From JBGTIS01 sp041745535 (GTDB taxonomy: Bacteria > Bacteroidota > Bacteroidia > Cytophagales > Cyclobacteriaceae), in assembly GCA_041745535.1 (NCBI GenBank), contig JBGTIS010000375.1, positions 1 to 31,640 on the forward strand: 31,640 nt of DNA, in the 5' to 3' direction. Within the stretch, counting starts at the first letter, position 1. Each line of letters starts with the position of its first letter. A program made the position numbers and the translations under genes. Under the pieces are notes generated by a model. The model saw only the letters and a list, made by a program, of their open reading frames with translations. It ran no database searches and was not told the DNA's origin. Of this stretch, positions 8,675 to 16,313 are shown in pieces.

Positions 8675-8848
8675 TTTTACATGGCGGTTTCCCAAAATAA
8701 ATCTTAACTTAATAGACTATTTGGGCAAATATCGTAAAATATTAGCTGGAAATATAATTTTTACGTTAGTTACAAAGTTGGGAGAAACCTGTTTAAGTAT
8801 TAGATTTACGCATACACCAAATTAGAATTTCTGGTAGCCAATTTGTTT

Positions 8849-9853
8849 ATGATGCAACCAAAATTTATATATGACAATCATGGCCGTCCGGTCAATTACC
8901 TCAGGCTTGCCGTTACTGACCGCTGCAACTTACGGTGTTTCTATTGTATGCCAGAAGAAGGAATTCACTACCTTCCCAAACATGCTTTACTAACTTATGA
9001 AGAAATGGAAAGGCTGGTTCATGTGCTTGCCGGCCTGGGTATTAATAAAGTCAGAATAACCGGAGGCGAGCCTTTTGTTAGAAAAGACCTTATTCATTTT
9101 TTGTGGAAAATAACCCAAATAAAAGGGATTGAACAAGTTAGCATTACTACCAATGGGGTATTAACTGCTCCTTATATTTCTGATTTGAAAGAAATGGGCA
9201 TTGCCTCTGTGAATTTAAGTCTGGATACCATGGATCGGGAAAGTTTTAAAATGATTACCCGACGGGATGAGTTGGAAAAGGTAATGGAAAGTTTCCACCT
9301 GTTAATGGAACAACAAATTACCACAAAAATTAATGCGGTGGTGATGGAAGGTAAAAACACAGAGGACATTTTGCCTTTGGCTGCACTTACCCGCCAGCAT
9401 CCTGTATCGGTTAGATTTATTGAAGAAATGCCGTTCAATGGGGAGGGAAGCCATTATCCGAAACTGGTATGGACACACCGGAAAATTCTAGACACGATTC
9501 AATCTTATTTTCCTGGTATTGAGAAATTGCCTGACGCTCCGCATGCCACGGCTTTCCAATATCAGATTCCCGGATACCTGGGCAACATTGGAATAATTGC
9601 CGCTTTTAGTCGCACTTTCTGCGGTACCTGCAACCGCATTCGTTTAACCGCCCAGGGAACATTAAAAACTTGCCTGTACGATAGCGGGGTACTGGATATC
9701 CGGCAGCTATTGCGAGAAGGCGCTTCAGACGAGCATTTGCAGCGGGCTTTTTTACAAACCTTTGCCCAACGGCCCAAAAATGGATTTGAAGCTGAAAAAA
9801 ATCGAAGTAATCATGAACCAATAACTGAATCGATGTCTACAATTGGAGGCTAA
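8849..9853 (+). CDS. moaA: GTP 3',8-cyclase (radical SAM)
   Basis: The first two Moco precursor steps are done by MoaA and MoaC; this is MoaA, which rearranges GTP with S-adenosylmethionine. The N-terminal radical-SAM cluster motif CNLRCFYC begins about residue 26, with ITGGEP following. The second 4Fe-4S cluster site FCGTCNRIRLTAQGTLKTC is present, and the protein ends in Gly-Gly (STIGG), needed for activity in the family. An in-frame TTG at 8843 is possible, but the tandem ATG-ATG at 8849/8852 is the better start and gives 334 residues. It is divergent from moaD-moaE. moaC, moeA and mogA are not in the window. Confidence 0.95.
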   Translation: MMQPKFIYDNHGRPVNYLRLAVTDRCNLRCFYCMPEEGIHYLPKHALLTYEEMERLVHVLAGLGINKVRITGGEPFVRKDLIHFLWKITQIKGIEQVSITTNGVLTAPYISDLKEMGIASVNLSLDTMDRESFKMITRRDELEKVMESFHLLMEQQITTKINAVVMEGKNTEDILPLAALTRQHPVSVRFIEEMPFNGEGSHYPKLVWTHRKILDTIQSYFPGIEKLPDAPHATAFQYQIPGYLGNIGIIAAFSRTFCGTCNRIRLTAQGTLKTCLYDSGVLDIRQLLREGASDEHLQRAFLQTFAQRPKNGFEAEKNRSNHEPITESMSTIGG

Positions 9854-9926
9854 ACGACTGTTAAGGAGTACCGTATATAAAGTATCTGTTACAGGCGTTT
9901 CTGATATATGTTTTATCGGCTGGTAT

Positions 9927-9972
9927 AAAAAAAAGAGGCCAGACCTCTGAAAATTTTCATTGGTCTGGCTTT
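9927..9972 (-). terminator. Rho-independent terminator (bidirectional, stronger on minus)
   Basis: GCCAGACC (9938-9945) pairs with GGTCTGGC (9962-9969). Read on the minus strand the stem is followed by CTC and eight T's, so it ends the TerB-like transcript. On the plus strand it is followed only by TTTCC and may weakly end moaA. Confidence 0.75.
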
Positions 9973-9997
9973 CCTCACAAGGCAATCTTTAAATATT

Positions 9998-10378
9998 TTA
10001 CCAGCGCACATCATTCTGAACCAACCAGTCTTTTGACGTTTCCTGAATTATTTTTTCTATATCTTCCTTTATAAACCCAAGCTTCAACCCTAACCATACA
10101 CAGAGTTCGTATTCGTTGGTACGTAAAATTCCATCCATTACGCTCATGTATATAAAATCGGTTAATTGTTTGCGTGCATCAGGCATTTCTGCCGTTTCAT
10201 TCATTCTAAGCTTTTTAACCTCTTCAATACTTTCATAAAATACCTTATCTGTTATATTATAGGCAGCCGCTTTGTCTTTCAAAAATCTAATTTCTTCAGG
10301 GCTTATGTACTTGTCTGAATAAGCAAGCACTACTAAATTCCTAAAATGACTCTCATTTATATTGGTATCTTTGATCAT
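9998..10378 (-). CDS. Small TerB-like helical protein, function unknown
   Basis: The protein has 126 residues and is mostly helical and soluble. Its opening (HFRNLVVLAYSDKYISPEEIRFLKDKA) and the later FIYMSVMDGILRTNEYELC resemble the paired acidic helices of TerB/DUF533-like domains, which are thought to bind metal. Cysteine appears once (in YELCVWLG). There is no signal peptide or membrane segment. It is monocistronic: a TATATTTG -7-like box lies upstream (10424-10431) and a strong terminator downstream. The TerB assignment is from pattern only and moderately sure; no function is claimed. Confidence 0.65.
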   Translation of the reverse strand: MIKDTNINESHFRNLVVLAYSDKYISPEEIRFLKDKAAAYNITDKVFYESIEEVKKLRMNETAEMPDARKQLTDFIYMSVMDGILRTNEYELCVWLGLKLGFIKEDIEKIIQETSKDWLVQNDVRW

Positions 10379-10673
10379 AGTTGAAATTTGTGTTTAATTA
10401 TTTTAATTATTAATTATATTTTTCAAATATATGATTTGAAAAGTTTCCCATCTTTCTTAATCAAATAAATTTAGTACACATGTAACACCTACTATTGGAA
10501 ATTAGTAATAGCCGGAGGAATTTAGAAAAATGATTCAAAAAGAGTAGAAATAAAACTGGAGCGCGGTTGGGAGAAATGCCATACCAAGCAACCGGGATGT
10601 AGGAACCAATAGGAATTTAGAATTACCAATAAAGTTTGGTAATCAATTCTGGATTGGGAAAACAAATCTTACT
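10379..10673. other. Intergenic region between the TerB-like gene and rlmN
   Basis: No coding sequence or RNA gene is seen in these 295 bp. It holds a TATATTTG -7-like element for the TerB-like gene near its left end and a hairpin ATTACCAA/TTGGTAAT (10622-10629 with 10636-10643) just downstream of rlmN. That hairpin lacks a T-run, so it is not a standard terminator. Confidence 0.5.
10424..10431 (-). promoter_or_regulatory. Candidate -7 element (TATATTTG) for the TerB-like gene
   Basis: The minus strand reads TATATTTG, a perfect TAnnTTTG match, 45 bp upstream of the start codon. No TTTG is found at the expected -33 spacing. Confidence 0.4.
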
Positions 10674-11753
10674 TTAGTTTTTTCTGTTGGCAAGTTGTCC
10701 GCAGGCAGCATCAATATCTTTACCTCGACTGCGGCGCACATTTACGTTCACACCCTTTTTCTTTAAGAAATTAGCAAACTTTTCCAGCCGGTCTTCCTTC
10801 GTGTTGACAAAATTTGCCTCCGCAATGGGGTTATATTCTATAATATTAACTTTACTGGGTACATAGCGGGTAAATTTTTCCAATTCCGCCGCATCTTCCA
10901 AGGTATCGTTAAAGTTATAGAAAACAATATACTCAAAAGTAACCTGGTTTTTGGTTTTGCTGTAATAATACTGAAGGGCATTCTTAAGCGCTTCTAACGA
11001 ATTAGATTCATTAATAGGCATAATCTGATTCCGTTTACTATCGTTGGCCGCATGTAGGCTCAATGCCAGATTAAACTTTACTTCATCGTCGCCTAACTTT
11101 TTAATCATTTTAGCAATGCCGGCAGTAGATACAGTAATGTGCTTATACGACATATTCAGGCCTTCCTCCGAAATCAGGTAGTCAATTGATTTGAGCACAT
11201 TCGCATAATTTAACAAAGGCTCGCCCATTCCCATAAAAACTACATTACTAAGAGGCAACTGGTAGTTCTGTTCTGCCTGCTTCCGGATCAGCACTACCTG
11301 ATCGTAAATTTCCGAGGCTTCCAGGTTCCGTTTGCGGTCCATATACCCGGTTGCGCAAAACTTGCAGGTAAGCGAACATCCTACCTGCGACGATACACAG
11401 GCGGTCATCCGCATATCGGCCGGAATCAGCACACCTTCGATAAAATGCCCATCGTGTAGCTGAAATTTTGACTTAATAGTTCGGTCGTTGCTAATTTGCT
11501 GTTCACTAAGCGTAACAGGAGAAAAGGAAAAATGAGCTTTTAATAGATCGCGCAGCGAAAGCGATAGGTTGGTCATCTCATCAAAACTGGTCGCGGACTT
11601 CTTCCATATCCATTCATGTATCTGTGTAGCCCGAAATGATTTTTCCTGGTAACTGTTGATAAACTTCCTGATTTCTTCAAGGCTTAAACCCCGGATATCC
11701 GTTTTTTTATCAAAGACACTGGCCTTCGTATTTTTTATAGTAACTCCCTGCAT
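10674..11753 (-). CDS. rlmN: 23S rRNA A2503 / tRNA A37 C2-methyltransferase
   Basis: The protein has 359 residues, typical for RlmN. The radical-SAM cluster motif GCSLTCKFCATGYMD places cluster cysteines at 126, 130 and 133. The two catalytic cysteines of the family correspond to Cys119 (MTACVSSQ) and Cys351 (DAACGQLANRK). GMGEPLLNY and the ALSLHAANDSKRNQIMP region also match. It methylates C2 of adenosine 2503 in 23S rRNA, and A37 in some tRNAs. It is a housekeeping gene with no functional tie to its neighbours. Confidence 0.96.
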   Translation of the reverse strand: MQGVTIKNTKASVFDKKTDIRGLSLEEIRKFINSYQEKSFRATQIHEWIWKKSATSFDEMTNLSLSLRDLLKAHFSFSPVTLSEQQISNDRTIKSKFQLHDGHFIEGVLIPADMRMTACVSSQVGCSLTCKFCATGYMDRKRNLEASEIYDQVVLIRKQAEQNYQLPLSNVVFMGMGEPLLNYANVLKSIDYLISEEGLNMSYKHITVSTAGIAKMIKKLGDDEVKFNLALSLHAANDSKRNQIMPINESNSLEALKNALQYYYSKTKNQVTFEYIVFYNFNDTLEDAAELEKFTRYVPSKVNIIEYNPIAEANFVNTKEDRLEKFANFLKKKGVNVNVRRSRGKDIDAACGQLANRKN

Positions 11754-11856
11754 ATTTTTCTGTTTACGGATGCGAAGTTACTAAGTTTTTCACAGTTTTT
11801 AGCTTAGGTAAAGCAAAGGAAGTATGAGTAGGTGAAAGTGTAAAACAAAATTTATA

Positions 11857-11890
11857 TAAAAAAATTGGTGCCATAGGCAGCACCAACTTT
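11857..11890 (-). terminator. Rho-independent terminator of the DUF1080 gene at 11959
   Basis: TTGGTGC (11865-11871) pairs with GCACCAA (11880-11886). On the minus strand the stem is followed by seven to eight T's. It lies about 70 bp downstream of the stop of the minus-strand DUF1080 gene. Confidence 0.8.
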
Positions 11891-11958
11891 TGAACATTAT
11901 GAGGTTTAACTAATAAAATTCAGATCGACATTAAAACAGATACGATTTTGTTATACTA

Positions 11959-12726
11959 TTACAGGTTACGAATCCACACGTTTCTGAAACTTACCGGGTT
12001 GCCATGATCTTGCAATAAAATAGGCCCTTTGGCAAGCGGGACTGTTTTCGGAGTTCCAATGTACTCAGTAGTACCATAAATTTTGGTATCGTACTGGATT
12101 ACTATGCCATTATGCAGTACAGTAACTTTTCCAGGCTTGTCCAGCGCGCCGTTAAAGTAAAAGGTAGGCGCTGTATAAATAATATCATAAACTTCCCATT
12201 GATCGGGTGGACGTGTAGCATTCACCAGGGGCATGGCCTGCTTGTAAATGCTGCCTGCCTGTCCGTTAGAGTAGGTTTTATTGTTATAGGAATCCAATAC
12301 CTGCAGTTCGTATAATCCTTGCAAAAATATACCGCTGTTTCCTCTTCCCTGTCCGTCACCTTTTATCTGCTGCGGGGAACGCCATTCGATGTGCAACTGA
12401 AAATCTTTAAACTCTTCTTTTGTCATGATATCTCCTGCACCTGGTACTACGGTAAAAGCGCCGTCCGCAATGTTCCATTTTGCTTCTCCGCCTTGTTTGC
12501 TTTTCCAGGCTGATAAATCTTTTCCATTGAAAAGTATAATGGCATCAGAAGGTGGGGTTTTGGCATCTCCGGGATCTATTTTCACTGGTTCGGGCACCCA
12601 AATTTCAGTGGCTTCTGGTTTAACTTCATGTTGTTCCACGGTAATTTGGGCCCATGTAGGTAAAGAGGAGAAAAAAAATACTATTACAGCACATATCCAT
12701 ATTAAATCTGGAAATTTAAAATTCAT
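11959..12726 (-). CDS. Secreted DUF1080 (3-keto-disaccharide hydrolase-like) protein
   Basis: The protein has 255 residues. A signal peptide occupies about residues 1-26 (ICAVIVFFFSSLPTWAQ). The DUF1080 domain starts with the typical AIILFNGKDLSAWKSKQGGEAKW, then has LHIEWRSPQ, GNSGIFLQGLYELQVLDSY (glycine and Tyr-rich strand), PPDQWEVYDIIYTAP and the ending ILLQDHGNPVSFRNVWIRNL. This form is shared with many Bacteroidota and Planctomycetes glycan-processing loci. It is divergent from the Gfo/Idh/MocA oxidoreductase at 12894. That fits a pathway in which the dehydrogenase makes a 3-keto sugar and DUF1080 proteins act on the 3-keto glycoside; substrate unknown. A terminator follows at 11857-11890. 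Confidence 0.88.
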   Translation of the reverse strand: MNFKFPDLIWICAVIVFFFSSLPTWAQITVEQHEVKPEATEIWVPEPVKIDPGDAKTPPSDAIILFNGKDLSAWKSKQGGEAKWNIADGAFTVVPGAGDIMTKEEFKDFQLHIEWRSPQQIKGDGQGRGNSGIFLQGLYELQVLDSYNNKTYSNGQAGSIYKQAMPLVNATRPPDQWEVYDIIYTAPTFYFNGALDKPGKVTVLHNGIVIQYDTKIYGTTEYIGTPKTVPLAKGPILLQDHGNPVSFRNVWIRNL

Positions 12727-12775
12727 AGTGTATTGTGATTAGGTAAACAATTAAACTAATTTTAAAGAGCGGTCG

Positions 12776-12791
12776 CAAATTTATAATTTTG
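12776..12791. promoter_or_regulatory. Abutting divergent -7 elements (DUF1080 / Gfo-Idh-MocA)
   Basis: On the minus strand TAAATTTG (12776-12783) and on the plus strand TAATTTTG (12784-12791) both match TAnnTTTG perfectly and lie directly side by side. They are 49 bp and 102 bp from the DUF1080 and oxidoreductase starts. No clear -33 boxes were found, so the call is tentative. Confidence 0.4.
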
Positions 12792-12893
12792 ACTAATAAG
12801 TGCTATTTTTTGCTAAAGTAATTTTATAACTATGTAAATCAATTTTCCAATTATAATTTCTTTAATTATTAAAACAACAAACCTTAAATCACT

Positions 12894-14051
12894 ATGAGTA
12901 GAAAAATAAGGATGGGCATGGTAGGCGGCAGTAAAGATGCGTTTATCGGAGCCGTACACCGGATAGCAGCTAATATTGACGGACAAATTGAACTGGTTTG
13001 CGGTGCTTTTAGTAGCAGTGCAGAAAAATCGAAGGATACAGGAAAATCTCTTTTTCTGCCTGAAGCGCGCTCTTATGGCACTTTTGAAGAAATGATTACC
13101 AAAGAAAAAGCGATGCCTAAAGACGAGCGGATGGATTTTATCTCCATTGTAACTCCCAACTATATGCACTTTCCACCTGCTAAAATGGCCCTGGAAAATG
13201 GCTTTCATGTTATGTCGGATAAGCCGGTTACCTTTAATCTGGAAGAAGCCAAAGAATTGCAGGATCTGGTAAAAAAGACCGGTTTGCTGTTTGGACTTAC
13301 CCATACCTATACAGGCTATCCTATGGTGAAGGAAGCAAAGCATCTGGTTAAATTGGGCAAATTGGGTAAAATCAGAAAAATAGTGGTTGAATATCCGCAA
13401 GGTTGGCTTTCAACGCTGGTGGAATCATCTGGTAACAAACAGGCTTCCTGGCGAACCGACCCCAAAAAAGCAGGTATTAGTAGTTGTATGGGCGACATTG
13501 GTACTCATGCTGAAAATCTGGCTGAATATATAACTGGTTTGAAAATCACTGAACTTTGTGCCGACTTAACGGCCTTTGTAGAAGGTCGTGAACTGGACGA
13601 CGACGGTAGTGTGTTGTTGAGATTAGAAAATGGTGCCAAAGGTATTTTACATGCCAGCCAAATTTCGGTTGGAGAAGAAAACTCGCTGAACATCCGGGTT
13701 TACGGAGATAAGGCTTCCCTGGAATGGCATCAAATGGAACCCAATACGTTGCTGTTAAAATGGCCTGACAAACCTATCGAAATTTACCGTACCGGTGGTG
13801 GCTATTTGTCCGATGCTGCTCAGAAGCACACCCGAATACCAGCCGGCCATCCGGAGGGTTACCTTGAAGCTTTCGGCAATATTTACCGTGACTTCGCTTT
13901 TGCGATACAGGCGAAATTAGAGGGTAAAGATCCTGATCCGATTTATATGGATTTTCCTACTATCGAAGATGGGGTACGTGGAATGGCATTTGTCGAAAAC
14001 GTAGTTGCTTCCAGCAAAAGCAATGAAAAGTGGTATAAATTCACCGTATAA
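12894..14051 (+). CDS. Gfo/Idh/MocA family NAD(P)-dependent oxidoreductase
   Basis: The protein has 385 residues. The N-terminal Rossmann fold begins RMGMVGGSKDAFIGAVHR, in the variant seen in sugar dehydrogenases of this family; the nicotinamide-binding loop is SDKPVTFN, with Lys110. The second domain carries GDIGTHAENLAEY near 199-211, holding the catalytic His. No signal peptide is seen, so it is probably cytoplasmic. Related proteins oxidise sugars or inositols, and homologues next to DUF1080 genes have been tied to 3-keto-sugar formation. It is followed on the same strand, 78 bp later, by a DUF1080 lipoprotein. The exact substrate is not readable from sequence. Confidence 0.9.
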   Translation: MSRKIRMGMVGGSKDAFIGAVHRIAANIDGQIELVCGAFSSSAEKSKDTGKSLFLPEARSYGTFEEMITKEKAMPKDERMDFISIVTPNYMHFPPAKMALENGFHVMSDKPVTFNLEEAKELQDLVKKTGLLFGLTHTYTGYPMVKEAKHLVKLGKLGKIRKIVVEYPQGWLSTLVESSGNKQASWRTDPKKAGISSCMGDIGTHAENLAEYITGLKITELCADLTAFVEGRELDDDGSVLLRLENGAKGILHASQISVGEENSLNIRVYGDKASLEWHQMEPNTLLLKWPDKPIEIYRTGGGYLSDAAQKHTRIPAGHPEGYLEAFGNIYRDFAFAIQAKLEGKDPDPIYMDFPTIEDGVRGMAFVENVVASSKSNEKWYKFTV

Positions 14052-14072
14052 TATTTAGATTGACGCAATTCA

Positions 14073-14103
14073 ACTTCCCTGACTTACTAAAGTTGTGGGA
14101 AGT
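14073..14103 (+). terminator. Hairpin between oxidoreductase and DUF1080 lipoprotein gene
   Basis: ACTTCCC (14073-14079) pairs with GGGAAGT (14097-14103) across a 17-nt loop, followed by GTTTCTG, a poor T-run. It may be a weak terminator or a processing site that sets unequal expression of the two co-directional genes. Confidence 0.3.
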
Positions 14104-14129
14104 GTTTCTGTCTATTACTTCTTTTAATT

Positions 14130-14831
14130 ATGATACATCTGCAAATTACCAAAACGTTGAAGCTAAGACATTATTTTTCTCTTTTCCTGATGCTTTGCAT
14201 TGCCTGTAACAGCCCAAATCAATCTAATGAGAAGGAGGATATGGAGCAGGAAAAAGAACAGGTTAACGCCAAACAGGATAATTGGAAACCTTTATTCAAT
14301 CATCAGAACCTGGAAGGGTGGGAGGCATTGCCCGGTGGTGAATGGAAAGTTGAAAACGGAATGATTGTAGGCACTAGTCCTGCTGATGAACCCCTGCATG
14401 GGATTTTGCTCACCACAAAGGAATATGGTGATTTTAAACTTCGTGTGGTATACAAGGCTAATAAAGGCAACAGCGGCGTATATTTCAGGGTTGAAAAGGT
14501 GGATGATGCTGTAAGTGTATATGGTTTTCAGGCCGAAATTGATCCGGAAAAAGATGCGGGCGGCATTTATGAAACCGGAGGCCGTGCCTGGGTGGTGCAA
14601 CCTACCCCCGAAGACGTCAAAAAATGGTACAAGCCCAATGAATGGAACGAAATGACCATTACTGCCATTGGAAAAGATGTAACGGTTATGGTAAACGGTT
14701 ACAAAACCGCGGAAGTGAAAGGCGATCCGGGCCGAACCAAAGGTTACATTGGTTTGCAGTTACACGGCGGCATGGAAATGGACGTGATGTTCAAGGATAT
14801 TGACATTATTGAAAATCCAGCTTCAATATAA
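14130..14831 (+). CDS. DUF1080 lipoprotein
   Basis: The protein has 233 residues. The N terminus is a lipoprotein signal: a hydrophobic run ending in the lipobox LCIAC followed by NSPNQ, so Cys26 or so would be lipidated. A charged Glu/Lys-rich spacer follows, then the DUF1080 domain: WKPLFNHQNLEGWEALPGGEW, FKLRVVYKANKGNSGVYFRV, WNEMTITAIGKDVTVMVNG and GYIGLQLHGGMEMDVMFKDI. It is the third DUF1080 protein here and sits directly after the Gfo/Idh/MocA gene. Its stop codon (14829-14831) abuts the stop of the convergent rubredoxin-fusion gene with no bases between. Confidence 0.88.
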   Translation: MIHLQITKTLKLRHYFSLFLMLCIACNSPNQSNEKEDMEQEKEQVNAKQDNWKPLFNHQNLEGWEALPGGEWKVENGMIVGTSPADEPLHGILLTTKEYGDFKLRVVYKANKGNSGVYFRVEKVDDAVSVYGFQAEIDPEKDAGGIYETGGRAWVVQPTPEDVKKWYKPNEWNEMTITAIGKDVTVMVNGYKTAEVKGDPGRTKGYIGLQLHGGMEMDVMFKDIDIIENPASI

Positions 14832-16313
14832 TTAATTTTTTTCCTGAGTGATTACCTTGAATGATGATTTAGGACTTCCGCAGACAGGGCATTGATACGA
14901 TTCAGGTAGTTTTGCGAAGGGTACTCCCTTTTTGATGTCAGCCGCGACATCGCCGTAGTTTTCGTCGTAAATGGTTAAGCAGTTGGTACACTGATATACT
15001 GCTTTGCTCAATACCTCTTTTATCTGGCTTTCTTCTTTAGGGAAAAAACTATGTGTATCGAGCTGATCGTAATACTTTTTGCTTAGCTCAATCAGCAATG
15101 CTGGAATAATTTCTTTAGAAACCCTTTTTACATAATAGCGGAACTCCAACAGGTTTGGGTTAAAATCTTTCGCATAGAGAATATTGTAAGTATCCGGATC
15201 GCGCCCATTTTCTTTCTGGCTTTTTTCAATTACTATAGAAGTAAAAAGCACCGAATAACCTGTAGTTTTAACAGTAAAAGTCAGTCCATATGTGCTGATA
15301 TCCTGCTGGTCGAGGGCACGTACCAGGTATCTTTTCAATTCAAGAGCTTCATTATCCAACACAGGCAAATGCCAGTTGAGCTCAATGGAAGAATGGCGGA
15401 TATTAATGCCATATTTACCCAGCAACTTTTCCCAAACTAATCGGTATTTCTCTTCAATGCCATTTACAATAAAAGATTTCCAGGGCGTAATACTGATTTT
15501 GCCTATATTGGTTTCAATGCAAAGTTCACAAAGTGCTTTAAGGAATTTAATAGTAAACTTATTATTCCGCCAATACACGCCGAGCCAGTATTTATCGCCG
15601 GCAACCCGATTTAATCCTTCATAATAAGGAAAAATAGTTTCGGGGTATTGCAGTTCTGTTTTAATGGCTGTGGTGCTGAATTTTATAGTTTCCTTCAGCT
15701 TCTGATAAATTTCCGAATAACTAAACTGGTTACTTAATGGGTTCAGCCCCTCAATAGCCTGTGCTACCTTGGCCATATCAAATCCATAAATAAGTTCAGG
15801 GCAACACCAGGGTTTGGGATCTATTTCAGAAAACCGAATGTACAAATACCAATAATTGTCGATGGAGGATGCTACAAAGTTAAGATTTCCGGTAAATAAA
15901 GGCACCATGCTTTGCGCCGGATCGGTAATGTTAATCTTCAGTTTAGATTTGTAATTAAATAAATCTAACATGTAATGGTAGATATGAGGAACCAGCCATC
16001 GGGTAGATTGCATTACATCCAGCGCTACGTACGAGCTCACAATGTTCTGGTATTCTTCACCAACTGTATCAAAATCGGTTTGTATACCTTCAAAGGTTTT
16101 GGTAAGATCATTCAGATTTTTTTTTCTTACCGGAAACAGAATATCCTGCCTTGATCCCAAATAAACGTAATCGGAGCCCAAAGCATTGGCACTGCAAATA
16201 ATTTTATAGAAATCGCCAGGTGAGAGGATACCTCCTTTTACAAATACCCTGATCAACTCTTTTTTTTGCATAAGTGGATCTAATAAAAGGCCCAATTTAA
16301 GAGGATTCATCAT
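14832..16313 (-). CDS. Rubredoxin fused to a nitrite/sulfite-reductase-like scaffold lacking cluster cysteines
   Basis: The protein has 493 residues. The last 55 or so form a rubredoxin domain: Cys442-x2-Cys445 and Cys475-x2-Cys478 (YQCTNC and YQCPVCGSP), with the 29-residue spacing of rubredoxins. The first 430 resemble the two ferredoxin-like half-domains of NiR/SiR-type hemoproteins. GSRQDILFPV (53-62) stands where these have a T-x-RQ strand, and KISITPWKSFIVNGI (about 272-286) matches the LTPWQ strand of the second half. The C-x5-C...C-x3-C motif that holds the 4Fe-4S cluster and siroheme is absent, so it should not be a nitrite reductase. Its start overlaps the nasA stop as TAATG, so the two are translationally coupled. 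A role in electron delivery to, or assembly of, the nitrate reductase is inferred. Confidence 0.8.
   Translation of the reverse strand: MMNPLKLGLLLDPLMQKKELIRVFVKGGILSPGDFYKIICSANALGSDYVYLGSRQDILFPVRKKNLNDLTKTFEGIQTDFDTVGEEYQNIVSSYVALDVMQSTRWLVPHIYHYMLDLFNYKSKLKINITDPAQSMVPLFTGNLNFVASSIDNYWYLYIRFSEIDPKPWCCPELIYGFDMAKVAQAIEGLNPLSNQFSYSEIYQKLKETIKFSTTAIKTELQYPETIFPYYEGLNRVAGDKYWLGVYWRNNKFTIKFLKALCELCIETNIGKISITPWKSFIVNGIEEKYRLVWEKLLGKYGINIRHSSIELNWHLPVLDNEALELKRYLVRALDQQDISTYGLTFTVKTTGYSVLFTSIVIEKSQKENGRDPDTYNILYAKDFNPNLLEFRYYVKRVSKEIIPALLIELSKKYYDQLDTHSFFPKEESQIKEVLSKAVYQCTNCLTIYDENYGDVAADIKKGVPFAKLPESYQCPVCGSPKSSFKVITQEKN

Noticed and set aside
8843..8848. TTG as moaA start
   Set aside because: Adds only two residues (TTG-TTT) before a tandem ATG that fits the family better.
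10622..10643. Hairpin ATTACCAA/TTGGTAAT downstream of rlmN as terminator
   Set aside because: No T-run follows on either strand and the stem is AT-rich.
16026..16031. A further TACGTA inside the rubredoxin-fusion gene, and another at 10120-10125 in the TerB-like gene
   Set aside because: Single copies within coding sequence with no partner at 10 bp; expected by chance in 31 kb.
14832..16313. Annotating the rubredoxin fusion as a nitrite or sulfite reductase
   Set aside because: The C-x5-C and C-x3-C ligand motifs are absent, so catalysis on siroheme is not expected.
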